DNA of 64,000 nt, taken from assembly GCA_001931535.1 (NCBI GenBank), contig CP016211.1, forward strand, positions 9,099,703-9,163,702. Reading direction: 5' to 3'. Of the stretch, positions 17,388 through 26,453 are shown piece by piece. The notes under the pieces were generated by a model. It did no database searches. It was given only the letters and a program-made list of their open reading frames with translations, and had not been told where the DNA came from. This DNA is from Minicystis rosea. GTDB taxonomy: Bacteria; Myxococcota_A; Polyangia; Polyangiales; Polyangiaceae. Both the position numbers and the translations under genes were made by a program. How positions within the stretch are numbered: position 1 is the first letter of the stretch; each line of letters opens with the position of its first letter.

Positions 17388-19972
17388 GCCGCCTCCTTGG
17401 CGCTCCACGTGGGGAGTGTGAAGCTGAACGTCGTCCGCCCGCCGGGCACGCTCTCCGCCCATATGCGCCCGCCGTGTGCCTCCACGAGCCCTCGGGCGAT
17501 GTAGAGCCCTAGGCCTACGCCGCTGGCCTTGCCTCTCTTCGCCTGGTTCGTGCGCTGGAAGCGCTTGAACAGCTCCGGCATCTCCTCCGGCGAGATGCCG
17601 TCGCCCTGGTTCGTCACCGACACCACGATGCCACCGGCTTCGACCGCGATCCCGAGCTCGATGCCGGTGCCCGGGTAGGCGTACTTCTCCGCGTTCGAGA
17701 GGAGGTTGATGAGGATCTCCTCGAAACGAAGCGCGTCCACTCGGCTCTGCGGGACTTCGCCCCTCACCTCCACGTGCACGCGCTCGGCGAGCGCGCCGCC
17801 CATCCGTTCCACCACGTCGCGGACCAGCTTCACGACGTCCACGGTCTCCAGGCGCAGCGGGAGCTGGTGCGCATCGAGCCGCGAGGCGTCGAGCAGGTCG
17901 GTGATCATGTGGGACAGCCGATTGGCCGCGGAGCGGATGTGCTCGATCCGAACCTTCTGCGCGGGGTCGTTCAATTCGCTGGCGAGCAGGCCAGCCTGCA
18001 GCGCAATCGTGTTGACCGGCTGCCGCAGGTCGTGCGCGATGATCGACATCCACTCGTCGCGCAGCCGTTCCAGCTCCTTCAGGGCGCTGACGTCCTTGAA
18101 GGCGACGACGGCTCCCGCGACGCGCCCCCGCTCATCGCGGAGCGGCGCGGCGCTGACCAGCACCGGAACGGTGCCCGACGCCACGCGGAGAGACCGCTCC
18201 TCCCCGCTCACGGCCTCTCCGTGCAGCGCGCGGGTCACGAGCTTCTCGGCGTCCGGGATGGGCATCCCGCGCGCATCGCAGACTTGCTCCACGTATTGCT
18301 CGAGGCCGCCCTCGGACACGAGCTGTCGCCCGAAGAGGCGCTCGGCCTCGCGGTTGGCGGCGATCCGGGTGCCCAGGCTGTCCTCGACCAGGATGATCCC
18401 CACGGGCGTGTTTTCGATCACCACCTCCAGCCAGGCGCGGTGCGCCCGGAGCTGGTCCAACAAGCGCTCGATCTCGGCTTCCGCCTGCCTTCGCGCGGTG
18501 ACATCGCGCGAGATGCTCTCCACCTCGAGGATCGTGCCGTCCTCGTCGCGGATCGGGACGAAGCGGGACTCGACCCACACGATGCTCCCGTTCCGATGAA
18601 TCCAGCGCAGCGTGAGCGGCTCGGCGAGCAGCTCCGTGGCCCGGAGCGCGGCGCTCAGGATCGGCCGATCGAACGGGTGGACCTGTCTCCAGAACAGCCC
18701 CGGATCACGGTAATACTCCTCGGGCGCGTGGCCGAGGATGCTCTGGACCGCGGGGCTCACGTACTCGACGGGCTGGGGCGGCTCGGGTCGATGACGACAG
18801 ATCATGTCGGGCGCCAGCTCGGCCAGGCGGCGAAAGCGTTTCTCGCTCGCCCGCAACGCGTCGAGGCTCTCCTGATGGTGCGAGACCTCCTCGAGCAAGA
18901 CGTCGTGGGTACGCGCGCGCTCGATCGCGATCCCGGCGTGCTGCGCCAGCATCTCGACGACGCGCTGGTCGGTCTCGGAGAAGTCATCCGCGCCCTGCTT
19001 GTTCGCGAGGTAGAGATTGCCGACCGACCGCTCGAGGTAAAAGATCGGCACGCCGACGAAGCTCGTGATCGGCGGATGGCCGGGGGGGAGGCCCCGGAAG
19101 CGCCCATCCGCGGCGACGTCTTTCAGCCGAATCGCGCGCCCCTCTCGAGCGACGGCACCCAGGAGCCCGACGGGGCGTGGAGTGCGGCCGAGGATCGAGC
19201 GCACGCTCTCGCTCATCCCGGTGAACACCCAGGGGTTGAACGGCCCATCGGGAGCCCGATCATCGACGACGCCGAGCGCCGCATACGAAGCGTCCGTCAG
19301 CGTCCGCGCGTGATCCACGATGTTTTGAAGCACGGCGCGCAGGGCGACGGGCGCGGAGATCGCGAGCGTCGCGAGGCGAACGCCCTCGAACTGCAGCCGC
19401 TCGCGCTCGTGGGCCCGCGCCGCTGCGAGGCTCGCCGCGAAGACATTCATGATGGCCTGCATCGTGTCCGCCTCCTCGGGCGAGAGGCGCTGAGCCTGCG
19501 GGTATACGGCCGTCAGCACGCCGACGAGCTTCCCCGAAGCGATGAGGGGAAACGCCGACAAGTCCGTCGTGCCGGTGCGGCGGAGGATCTCGCCGGTGAC
19601 GCACATGCCGGGCGCGAGGGCATCGAGGCTCTCGAAGCTCTGCGGCTCGCGCGTGGCGGCCGCCCACGCGGAAACCAGGGGCGCGTCGAAGGACGCACGC
19701 TCGAGCTGCCTGGCGAGATCATGCGGAATGCCCACCTGACCGAGGAGGACGAGCTCGCGCTGCTCGACGTCGGCCCCGAAGAGCGCGATCACCGACGCGC
19801 CCAGGAGCCGCATCTGCTCGAAAATCGCATCGAGGAGCCGCGGAACGTCGAGCTGACAGGCCACCGCCACCGACGCGCGCGCCACGGCTTCGAAGAGGCG
19901 AGCCGGCGGTCCGAGCGGGCGCGGCGGCGCATCGGCAGGATGATTCGGAACGCCCCCCGAGCCCGTCGCCAT
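17384..19972 (-). CDS. GAF-GAF-PAS-PAS sensor histidine kinase
   Basis: 862 residues from ATG 19972, chosen for CTGGAGG eight bases upstream. Two GAF-type domains (about 25-170 and 190-340; VPIFYLERSVGNLYLANKQG in the second), two PAS domains (about 375-490 and 505-620; WIHRNGSIVWVESRFVPIRD), then HisKA with DEWMSIIAHDLRQPVN (phospho-acceptor His647) and an HATPase with NLLSNAEKY, QGDGISPEE and GVGLGLYIARG. It has no membrane segment, so it is a cytosolic sensor. No response regulator is adjacent, making it an orphan kinase. A small protein follows with overlapping start. Confidence 0.95.
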   Translation of the reverse strand: MATGSGGVPNHPADAPPRPLGPPARLFEAVARASVAVACQLDVPRLLDAIFEQMRLLGASVIALFGADVEQRELVLLGQVGIPHDLARQLERASFDAPLVSAWAAATREPQSFESLDALAPGMCVTGEILRRTGTTDLSAFPLIASGKLVGVLTAVYPQAQRLSPEEADTMQAIMNVFAASLAAARAHERERLQFEGVRLATLAISAPVALRAVLQNIVDHARTLTDASYAALGVVDDRAPDGPFNPWVFTGMSESVRSILGRTPRPVGLLGAVAREGRAIRLKDVAADGRFRGLPPGHPPITSFVGVPIFYLERSVGNLYLANKQGADDFSETDQRVVEMLAQHAGIAIERARTHDVLLEEVSHHQESLDALRASEKRFRRLAELAPDMICRHRPEPPQPVEYVSPAVQSILGHAPEEYYRDPGLFWRQVHPFDRPILSAALRATELLAEPLTLRWIHRNGSIVWVESRFVPIRDEDGTILEVESISRDVTARRQAEAEIERLLDQLRAHRAWLEVVIENTPVGIILVEDSLGTRIAANREAERLFGRQLVSEGGLEQYVEQVCDARGMPIPDAEKLVTRALHGEAVSGEERSLRVASGTVPVLVSAAPLRDERGRVAGAVVAFKDVSALKELERLRDEWMSIIAHDLRQPVNTIALQAGLLASELNDPAQKVRIEHIRSAANRLSHMITDLLDASRLDAHQLPLRLETVDVVKLVRDVVERMGGALAERVHVEVRGEVPQSRVDALRFEEILINLLSNAEKYAYPGTGIELGIAVEAGGIVVSVTNQGDGISPEEMPELFKRFQRTNQAKRGKASGVGLGLYIARGLVEAHGGRIWAESVPGGRTTFSFTLPTWSAKEAA

Positions 19973-20232
19973 TTCGATCCTCCAGGAGCAACGCTCCGCG
20001 TTTCGCGTAGCGCTCGGAAGCATCAACGCAAGCAGCCGCTCGCGGCCTCTGTCCCGAGGTCGGCGCGACACCTCGCGGTGCGCTCGGGCTCGCCGCTGCG
20101 GGTGTCAGGCCTGCGCTGCATTCCGCCGCTCGGGCACCGCCGTGCAGCCGTCAGCCGCCGGGCGGTCGTCAAACGAGCGAAGGCGACGCCGATCCGATGG
20201 GAGATGGGGTGTCTCCAACAACGTGGAGGTCG

Positions 20233-20490
20233 TCAGTGGGTCGCGCCTCCGCCACCGTTGCTCGCGGGGCCGCCCGACTCGCCATCATCGTCGGCAGTCG
20301 CATCGAGCAGGCGATCGAGGACCTCGAGAATCTTCTGCTTCGCGTCTGCGTAGTTGTCGCGATGGAGAGCGGGACCGAGGGCGCGCTGCCGTGGCGGCCG
20401 GAGCATGTCCTCGGTCACCGCATCTGCATCATCGAAGCTGACCCGCAGCTCCACCAACGCCGCACGGAGGGTCTTGCGGTCGAGCCTCAC
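20233..20490 (-). CDS. small protein with shared acidic/Gly-rich tail
   Basis: 85 residues from a GTG at 20490 with GGGAGG upstream. It reads MRLDRKTLRAALVELRVSF, then DMLRPPRQRALGPALHRDNY, ADAKQKILEVLDRLLDAT and the tail ADDDGESGGPASNGGGGATH. The C-terminal 55 residues are nearly identical to the end of the frameshifted gene at 5207. It looks helical and soluble. It lies between two histidine kinases. Function unknown. Confidence 0.7.
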   Translation of the reverse strand: MRLDRKTLRAALVELRVSFDDADAVTEDMLRPPRQRALGPALHRDNYADAKQKILEVLDRLLDATADDDGESGGPASNGGGGATH

Positions 20491-20535
20491 GGGGTGCCTC
20501 CCTTCGTGGCATCCTCGGCGCGCTTCGCGTCCTGC

Positions 20536-20860
20536 TCAGGGCGAGAGGCGCGGGCACTCGGCCGAGCAATGCTGCGTGACGCAGGAGACGGCAGCGTCAT
20601 ATGCGGCGTCGAGCGAGGCCTCGCCGCACACCTCCGCGACGCAACGCGATTCCCCCTCACCTGCCGAACGACAGGCAATCAGGCACGCGCAGGAACGTTC
20701 CTCGACGCACTGGACTGCAACCTCGCAACAGGCCCTCTTCACGCAGCCCAGGCAGACATCGTCCCTGCCCGCGGGCGCGCACGCGCCGCCCTCGCGCGAT
20801 CGATTCCCGGCCGCGTTCGGACGGCTGCTTGCGTCGAGCCCGCGCCGGTCACACACGACG
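20536..20860 (-). CDS. cysteine-rich protein, 5' end uncertain
   Basis: The minus strand ends at 20536 with a Cys-dense segment: CLGCVKRACCEVAVQCVEER, SCACLIACRSAGEGESRCVA, and VSCVTQHCSAECPRLSP. Twelve or more Cys in regular spacing resemble exported Cys-rich proteins of myxobacteria. The upstream frame stays open but has no signal peptide or clear start before it meets the divergent kinase gene at 20876, so it is probably truncated at its N-terminus. The start given is approximate. Confidence 0.5.
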
Positions 20861-20875
20861 GAAGGGGGCTGGACA

Positions 20876-21994
20876 TTGCGGCTGGCCGACTTCATCCAGA
20901 CGAACAGGGGCACGATCGCGAAGGAGTGGGAGACGTTTGCTCGCTCCTTCAGCTCGGCGAAGACCGGCACGAGTGATTTGCTGCTTCGCGACGAGATCGA
21001 AGAGATCCTCGGCGCCATCGTCGACAACATGCGAGAGCCCCAGAGCTCGGCCGAGCAGGCCGAGAAGAGCAAAGGCCGAGGCTGGGGCTCTGCCCTCGAT
21101 CGCATCGGACAACAGCATGCACACCAGCGGGTCGACATCGGCTTCCGGCTCGACGAGGCGGTGTCGGAGTTTCGCGCCCTTCGCGCGAGCGTCGTACGGC
21201 TGTGGGAGGAGAGTAAGCCCCGACCGGACCCGAGCGAACGAGATGACCTGATCAGGTTCAACGAAGCGATCGACCAGGTTCTGACGGAGTCGATGGGCGC
21301 GTACACCACCGAGCGGGACCGTACCCGGGAGCAATTCCTTGCCATCCTGGGACACGATCTCCGCACGCCGCTCGGCACCATCATCATGGCGGCGTCGCTC
21401 GTGGGTCGCGACGAGAACCTCGACGAGCGACACGCTCAGGCCGCCGCCCGGATCTTGCGGAGCGCGGGGCGCATGGAGCGATTGCTGAACGACATGCTCG
21501 ACCTCACGCGCATCCGGCTCGGGGCTGGTCTCCCCCTCAATCGAGCCTCGATGGATCTGGAGGCGACGTGCCGGCAGGTCCTCGATGAGCTGGCATCCAG
21601 CCATCCGGACCGTGTCCTGCGCTTCGAGCCGACCGGAGATCTTCGGGGCGAGTGGGACGCCGACCGCCTCGCGCAGCTCGTCTCGAACCTCGTCGGGAAC
21701 GCGGTGCAGCACGGGGACGAGGCGGCGCCCATCGTCGTCTCGGCATGGGTGGAAGGCGAACAGGTGATGCTCGCGATCCACAACGAGGGAGAGCCGATCC
21801 CGCCCCAGGACCTGCAGCGGATCTTCGACCCGCTCGTCCAATCGGAGGCCCGGTCGCCGGCGGGCGCGGCTGCGCACCTCGGCCTCGGCCTCTTCATCGT
21901 CCGGGAGATCGCTCACGCGCACAGGGGCGAGATCGCGGTGAGCTCTTCCAAGAAACACGGCACGACGTTCACCGTACGATTGCCACGCTCCTGA
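20876..21994 (+). CDS. sensor histidine kinase with RsbRD-like sensor domain
   Basis: 372 residues from a TTG at 20876, supported by GAAGGGGG upstream and by the start of homology (LADFIQTNRGTIAKEWETFA). The first 140 residues resemble the RsbRD N-terminal helical sensor fold. HisKA has EQFLAILGHDLRTPLGTIIM (His160), and the ATPase domain has NLVGNAVQHGDE, HNEGEPIPPQDL and HLGLGLFIVREIAHAHRGEI. It is soluble. No response regulator is next to it. It is divergent from the Cys-rich gene. Confidence 0.93.
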   Translation: MRLADFIQTNRGTIAKEWETFARSFSSAKTGTSDLLLRDEIEEILGAIVDNMREPQSSAEQAEKSKGRGWGSALDRIGQQHAHQRVDIGFRLDEAVSEFRALRASVVRLWEESKPRPDPSERDDLIRFNEAIDQVLTESMGAYTTERDRTREQFLAILGHDLRTPLGTIIMAASLVGRDENLDERHAQAAARILRSAGRMERLLNDMLDLTRIRLGAGLPLNRASMDLEATCRQVLDELASSHPDRVLRFEPTGDLRGEWDADRLAQLVSNLVGNAVQHGDEAAPIVVSAWVEGEQVMLAIHNEGEPIPPQDLQRIFDPLVQSEARSPAGAAAHLGLGLFIVREIAHAHRGEIAVSSSKKHGTTFTVRLPRS

Positions 21995-22210
21995 CTGGCG
22001 GAGCCGCGCTTTCCCAGCTTGCGGGGCGTGCTCGTGCTGGCCTGAGGGCCGAAGATCGAATGGGCCGCCGTGCTCTATCGCGTCGTCCTCGACAGCATGC
22101 CGCCCAACGAAGCGCGGCCCCCGCCATCAACGACACGGCGGCTACGAAGCCCATGCCCTCGTGCGCCGCATGTCGCGCTCATGCGCGCGGCAGCTCGAGC
22201 GGCATTGAGG

Positions 22211-22542
22211 TGGGGGGTACTCCAGACCACCCCTCACCGCTCTGCATTGCGCAGGGGGGTACTCCGGAGTACCCCCTACCGCTCTGCATTGCGTCGGGGG
22301 TACTCCAGACCACCCTCAACCGCTCTGCATTGCGCAGGGGGGGTACTCCGGAGTACCCCCTGTGCCACTCCACCCCCGAAATTCCCGGCCTTTTACCTCG
22401 GCGTGGCACAGTGCTCGGAACCTCGGGCAGCCTCGCCCCCCCGAAACACCGCATTTCCGAACGCAGGGGGGTACTCCGGAGTACCCCCCCACCGCAATGC
22501 ATTGCGGTTGTGCCAGCTCCGGAGTACCCCCCTCTGGCACAA
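22211..22542. repeat. array of perfect palindromes
   Basis: Six related elements built on GTACTCCGGAGTAC flanked by runs of G on the left and C on the right. Perfect palindromes lie at 22255-22276, 22339-22360 and 22466-22489 (24 bp). Imperfect ones with GTACTCCAGACCACC lie at 22216-22233 and 22296-22315, and a half element at 22516-22533 is enclosed by a 9-bp inverted repeat TTGTGCCAG/CTGGCACAA (22508-22542). Between them GCTCTGCATTGCG recurs three times and CCGCAATGCATTGCGG (22492-22507) is another perfect palindrome. Spacing is irregular, so it is not CRISPR. It may be a REP-like or regulatory element. Confidence 0.9.
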
Positions 22543-22788
22543 CTTCAGCTCGGCTGCCCACCGCTGGGCCGGCTTCGCCTCGGTGGCTCCGCCGGCCGAA
22601 GTGGTTCCGCCGGCCGAAGCCTTGGCGCCGGAAGCGCCGCCGGAGCCCCTCGCGTCCCACGATGCAAGAGGCGCGAGGAGCGCGTCCGCGAGCGTTTGCG
22701 TTTCGGACTCGTCGTCTTCCACCGAGCCCATCACCTTGGCCACGTACTTACGGAGCGCATCGGTGAAGGCATCGGCTACACGCGACAC
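22543..22788 (-). pseudogene. duplicated C-terminal fragment of the 25297-26100 gene
   Basis: The minus strand reads DAFTDALRKYVAKVMGSVED, then DESETQTLADALLAPLASWD and an Ala/Gly/Ser-rich tail ending EAKPAQRWAAELK. This matches the last 75 residues of the intact gene at 25297-26100. The 5' two-thirds of the gene are missing. The palindrome array lies where the 3' flank of the intact copy has a related hairpin, so the duplication included the flank. Confidence 0.85.
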
Positions 22789-22791
22789 GGG

Positions 22792-24546
22792 TTACCGCCG
22801 ATAGCTCACCGCGTACCGGCTCGTCGCGTACGTGATCGGCGTGCCCTCCACCATCCTCGGCGCCTCCGGCGGGAGCGCGGCGCACGAACGCGGTACGAGC
22901 GAGCCCGGCGTCAGCTGCGCGCAGGTGTTCGTGGCGCCGGTCTGGCGCAGGAAGAACACGTCGCCCGAGCGCTCGTCGAACGCCATCCTGCTCGCGCCGG
23001 GTGACGGGACGGCGAAGCGCGTGGCGGAGAGGTCCGGCAGCCGCACGATCGACAGCTCGTCCGCGCGGTCCGCGCCGTCGCTGTTCACGACCGCGCTGAC
23101 GAGGAGGCCGTACCGCGCGCTGTACAGGTGATGAAGCGCGGGAGACGGCTCCCGGCACGGACGCTCGAGCGCGATCGAAGCCCGCTCGAGCGACGGGAGC
23201 TCGTAGCGGACGAGGGTGGTCCATGCGTCTCGTGGCTCCTCGGGTCCGCTCGCGACGATCACCTCGTGCAGCTCCGGATCGGTCTCCACCCACTTGCACG
23301 TCCAGGGGAAGGTGCAGGGGAGGTAAAGGGGCACGCTGGTCCAGTGGTCGCCCTTGCGCGAGAAGAGGCAGAGCGCGGAGCCGCAGCGGACCAGCACGCG
23401 GTCGCCCTCGGGGCTCACGTGGAAGGGCTCGTCGAGCCGCTCGTGCGAAGGTGTCGCGATCCGATCGATCGTCCGCCGTTCGCGGATGGAGATGACGTCG
23501 ACGCTCCGCTCCTGGCGGACGAAGAGCCGAGGCGCCTCGCGGGGGCCGGCGACGGCGCGCGGCTGCGTGAACGCGAGCGGCGGCTTGTCCGTGATCGGCC
23601 CGAGCCACTCGAGCGCGCCGAGATCCCAGACCCCGCTGCCGGCCACGAGCCAGCGCTTCCACGCGCCCTCCACCTGAGGCTCTGCGTCGGACTGCATCTC
23701 GGTGTCCACCTCCAAGGTCTTCTGAGCGCGGGATGGATCCACCGGGCGGCCCTTCTTCGACGCCGGGGCCGGCACCTTCGCGAGCGTGCGACCGATCGGC
23801 GTCGCGCTCTCCGGCGCGTCGATGCCGGCGAGCAGCGCGTCGGCCTTCTCGTCGAAGCGCACGACCACGACCTCGAACGGGAACGACTGCGGCGCGAAGT
23901 TCCCCTCGATCTCGATCCGGCCTGCGTAGCGTCCTTCCGGCGTGTCCTCCGGGACTGCGATGCGGAGCACGCCGTAACCCTTGTAGCCCCTCGACACCTC
24001 GAGCGAAAAGGGCTCTTTGCGCGGCGTGGCGGGGCGGGGCTCAGGCTGCAGCGCGACCACCGAGTTGAGCACGAGCCCGAGCAGGAAGCCGCCGAACTGC
24101 GTGGCGGCATCGGCCTCACTCACCGTCCAGAAGCTCCGCTTGAGGCCGACGACCACGCGCTCGAACCCTGTGACCCGGATCCGCCGGATGCTCGCTGGCA
24201 ACGCGTTCGGCGATCTCACCACCAGACCGAACGACACCGCCCGCGCATCCCCCGGTGTGAAGGTCACGGTCGCCGGCGTGCCGAGCTCGAGCGTCCCTGC
24301 GAACGGCGCAGCCGGCGCGGGCGCTTCGCTGAGGACCTCCACCGGCGGGGGCTCGATCTTGCGCGGCGGGTGCCCCGGGTCGGCGAAGCCGATCGTGGGC
24401 CCGAGATCCGGCGGCCCCCGATGCTCTTCGAAGCGCGAGACGCGAGGCCTTGTCGGTTCCGGCGGAGGAGCCGGAGCGCATCCGGCGAGGGCGGCGGCCA
24501 ACCCGAGAGGTGCGCCGAGGAAGCGGCTGGCTCCGCGAAGGGGCAT
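22792..24546 (-). CDS. large lipoprotein of unknown function
   Basis: 584 residues from ATG 24546. The signal LGAPLGLAAALAGCAPAPPP has a clear lipobox (LAGC). The mature part is mostly beta-type, with an Ig-like half (LELGTPATVTFTPGD, GRYAGRIEIEGNFAPQSFPF) and a second half suggestive of a WD/beta-propeller-like read-out (SPEGDRVLVRCGSALCLFSR, FDERSGDVFFLRQTG). I do not recognise a named family. It is encoded alone. Two Cys pairs (CTFPWTCKW, CREPS) could form disulphides. Confidence 0.8.
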   Translation of the reverse strand: MPLRGASRFLGAPLGLAAALAGCAPAPPPEPTRPRVSRFEEHRGPPDLGPTIGFADPGHPPRKIEPPPVEVLSEAPAPAAPFAGTLELGTPATVTFTPGDARAVSFGLVVRSPNALPASIRRIRVTGFERVVVGLKRSFWTVSEADAATQFGGFLLGLVLNSVVALQPEPRPATPRKEPFSLEVSRGYKGYGVLRIAVPEDTPEGRYAGRIEIEGNFAPQSFPFEVVVVRFDEKADALLAGIDAPESATPIGRTLAKVPAPASKKGRPVDPSRAQKTLEVDTEMQSDAEPQVEGAWKRWLVAGSGVWDLGALEWLGPITDKPPLAFTQPRAVAGPREAPRLFVRQERSVDVISIRERRTIDRIATPSHERLDEPFHVSPEGDRVLVRCGSALCLFSRKGDHWTSVPLYLPCTFPWTCKWVETDPELHEVIVASGPEEPRDAWTTLVRYELPSLERASIALERPCREPSPALHHLYSARYGLLVSAVVNSDGADRADELSIVRLPDLSATRFAVPSPGASRMAFDERSGDVFFLRQTGATNTCAQLTPGSLVPRSCAALPPEAPRMVEGTPITYATSRYAVSYRR

Positions 24547-25296
24547 CGGGCCGAGGCTACCACCGCTGCCCGGAACGCCCCTGATCGGTCGTTCGACTCG
24601 GTGGAGCTGGTCCCGGCGAGCCTGGCCCGAAATTGCGCGACGCGGGCGGGCACGTTCGCGAAGCGCGACTTCACGGTGAGCCGGTCGCCGCCGGACGCTC
24701 GACCGGCGTAGCCAACATCGATGACACGAAGATGCGCGTGCCGGCGGAGCACACACACGCTTGGATGTCGTCCGACGGCTCCCTGCAACTCGCCCCGACC
24801 TGGTGCGACTCGACACCCGCAGCCACACCTGGCGTGAGCACGTCCACGAAGCTCGAGGGACCGCGATCGCGGGACGCGCGGCATCATCGCGCGGCGCGAG
24901 CAGATCGGAGCTCCCACTCGCGCCGCAGGCGCGGGGTCAAAACGGGATGTCGTTCTCCACCGGCCCGAGCCCATCGCGTTGGGCCTCGCGGTAGCTCTCG
25001 AGCGCGTGGTGCACCTCGCGGACGGCCTCGACGAGCCATCAAGATCTTGCACCCGGACGTGGCGCGATCACCCGTGCAGCGGGCCCGCTTCGAGCGCGAG
25101 GCGCATGCGGTCAACCGTCTGAAGCACCCAGGCGCGGTCGAGATGGGTGCTCCGTGGAAATCGCCGGCGCGCCGGGTGGTACAGCGAACCGGCGATGCGC
25201 CTCCTCCGCCTGGGTGGCCGTGCTCAGCGTCGCCGCTGGTCCCACCACAATGCATTGCAGTGGGACCAGCTCCCGAGTCCCCCTCTGGCACAACTT
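24547..25296. other. intergenic graveyard of gene fragments
   Basis: Two short relics are readable. On the minus strand 24937-25038 ends a protein (LVEAVREVHHALESYREAQR, then DGLGPVENDIPF and stop). On the plus strand about 25034-25143 reads AIKILHPDVARSPVQRARFE followed by REAHAVNRLKHPGAVE, the lysine/alpha-C region of a Hanks-type Ser/Thr kinase without the rest. The remainder has no coding signal. A hairpin at 25235 is listed separately. Confidence 0.55.
25235..25270. repeat. hairpin with palindromic core
   Basis: A perfect 11-bp inverted repeat (GCTGGTCCCAC with GTGGGACCAGC) encloses a core containing the palindrome CAATGCATTG. It lies 27 bases beyond the stop of the gene at 25297-26100 on the minus strand. 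The core AATGCATT matches the CCGCAATGCATTGCGG element of the array at 22492-22507. It may be the gene's transcription end structure. Confidence 0.7.
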
Positions 25297-26100
25297 TCAG
25301 CTCGGCTGCCCACCGCTGGGCTGCGCCGGCTTCGCCTCGGTGGTTCCGCCGGCCGGAGCCTTGGCGCCGGAAGCGCTGCTGGAGCCCTTGACGTCCCACG
25401 ATGCAAGAGGCGCGAGCAGCGCGTCCGCGAGCGCTTGCGTTTCGGGCTCGTCGTCTTCCACCGAGCCCATCACCTTGGCCACGTACTTACGGAGCGCATC
25501 GGTGAAGGCATTCAATGCCTCCCGAACGCTCGGCGGCGTGGCCGCGCCCTCCCGCAGCACCTGAGTCATCCCAAGCACCTTCCCATACGCCGCGTGCGCG
25601 TCGGTCAGCGCATCGAGGAAGATCCGGCCACCGAGCTTCTCGATCCGCTTGTCCAGCCCCTGCGCTTTGATGCGTTGGAGGCGGGCCTCACTCTCCGCCC
25701 ACTCGAGCTCGTAGGTCAGCAAGATGAACTTCAGCCCATCGGGGAAGATCGTCGCCTTGATGGCCAAAGCCTCCTCGGCCGCCGGCACATCCGGGAGCTT
25801 GCCAAACGCGGTGAGAAAATCGTGCAAAGCGCTCCAGCAAGCGTCGATCCGGCGATCGGCGAGCGTGGTAGTCGCGTTGTCCGCCGAGCCCGGAGCCCCG
25901 GCCAGTCCAACTTGATCACGTAGCGTCTCTTTGAGGGAAACGTGGGTTTGCGCGAGCGTGCCATGCGCCTTGGCAATGCCTTTGGAGAGCTCCTTCTTGT
26001 GCGGTTTGGCCACGGTGAGTAACTGCTCGCCGAGCGCCATGGCGCCGGGAGCCGTGAAACGGGGAAGTTGAATCACGTCTGCAGGAGAATAGGTTGCCAT
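25297..26100 (-). CDS. hypothetical protein, helical, Ala-rich tail
   Basis: 267 residues from ATG 26100 with AGGAGA upstream. It has no signal peptide. The body is predicted all-helical (LTVAKPHKKELSKGIAKAHG, AEEALAIKATIFPDGLKFIL, YELEWAESEARLQRIKAQGL), ending with an Ala/Gly/Pro-rich low-complexity tail. I know no function. A second copy of its C-terminal third is present at 22543-22788, and related hairpins follow both. Confidence 0.75.
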   Translation of the reverse strand: MATYSPADVIQLPRFTAPGAMALGEQLLTVAKPHKKELSKGIAKAHGTLAQTHVSLKETLRDQVGLAGAPGSADNATTTLADRRIDACWSALHDFLTAFGKLPDVPAAEEALAIKATIFPDGLKFILLTYELEWAESEARLQRIKAQGLDKRIEKLGGRIFLDALTDAHAAYGKVLGMTQVLREGAATPPSVREALNAFTDALRKYVAKVMGSVEDDEPETQALADALLAPLASWDVKGSSSASGAKAPAGGTTEAKPAQPSGGQPS

Positions 26101-26453
26101 GCAGCGAGGATAGCGGGCGCAAGCCGGCGCGCACGTCGATCGGATGGATTGCGAAGGCGGCAAGCTCTGAAAGCGATAGGCGAGTCTTTCATGACTGCCC
26201 ATGCTGACGGTGCGGGTGACCTCGCTCCGATACGCGGCCCAGCCCCCAACACACCGACCAAACCAGCACGTGCGCGAGCGATCATCGCGCAGATGCAGTG
26301 AGAGGGCGTGGTGCTCGACGGCGCGGCGGAGGATGAAAGGTTCACCGGAGCGCCCGTGGCCCTGCCTCCCGAGGTCCGCGCACAGGGCTCCGCTCAGGGG
26401 AATAGGCCGGCGACATGTGCGCGTTCCTCGCCACCTCTCCAAGGAGCAACCCC
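26101..26453. other. divergent promoter region
   Basis: 353 bases between two divergent genes. No coding frame or clear repeat is convincing. It presumably carries the promoters of both, with AAGGAG just before the lipoprotein start. Confidence 0.4.

Noticed and set aside
17774..20353. 859-codon plus-strand open frame opposite the histidine kinase
   Set aside because: The kinase motifs on the minus strand are unambiguous; this frame has no recognisable protein.
22211..22542. CRISPR array
   Set aside because: Repeat units are palindromic and vary in sequence, spacers are not of constant length and are themselves repeated, and no cas gene is near.
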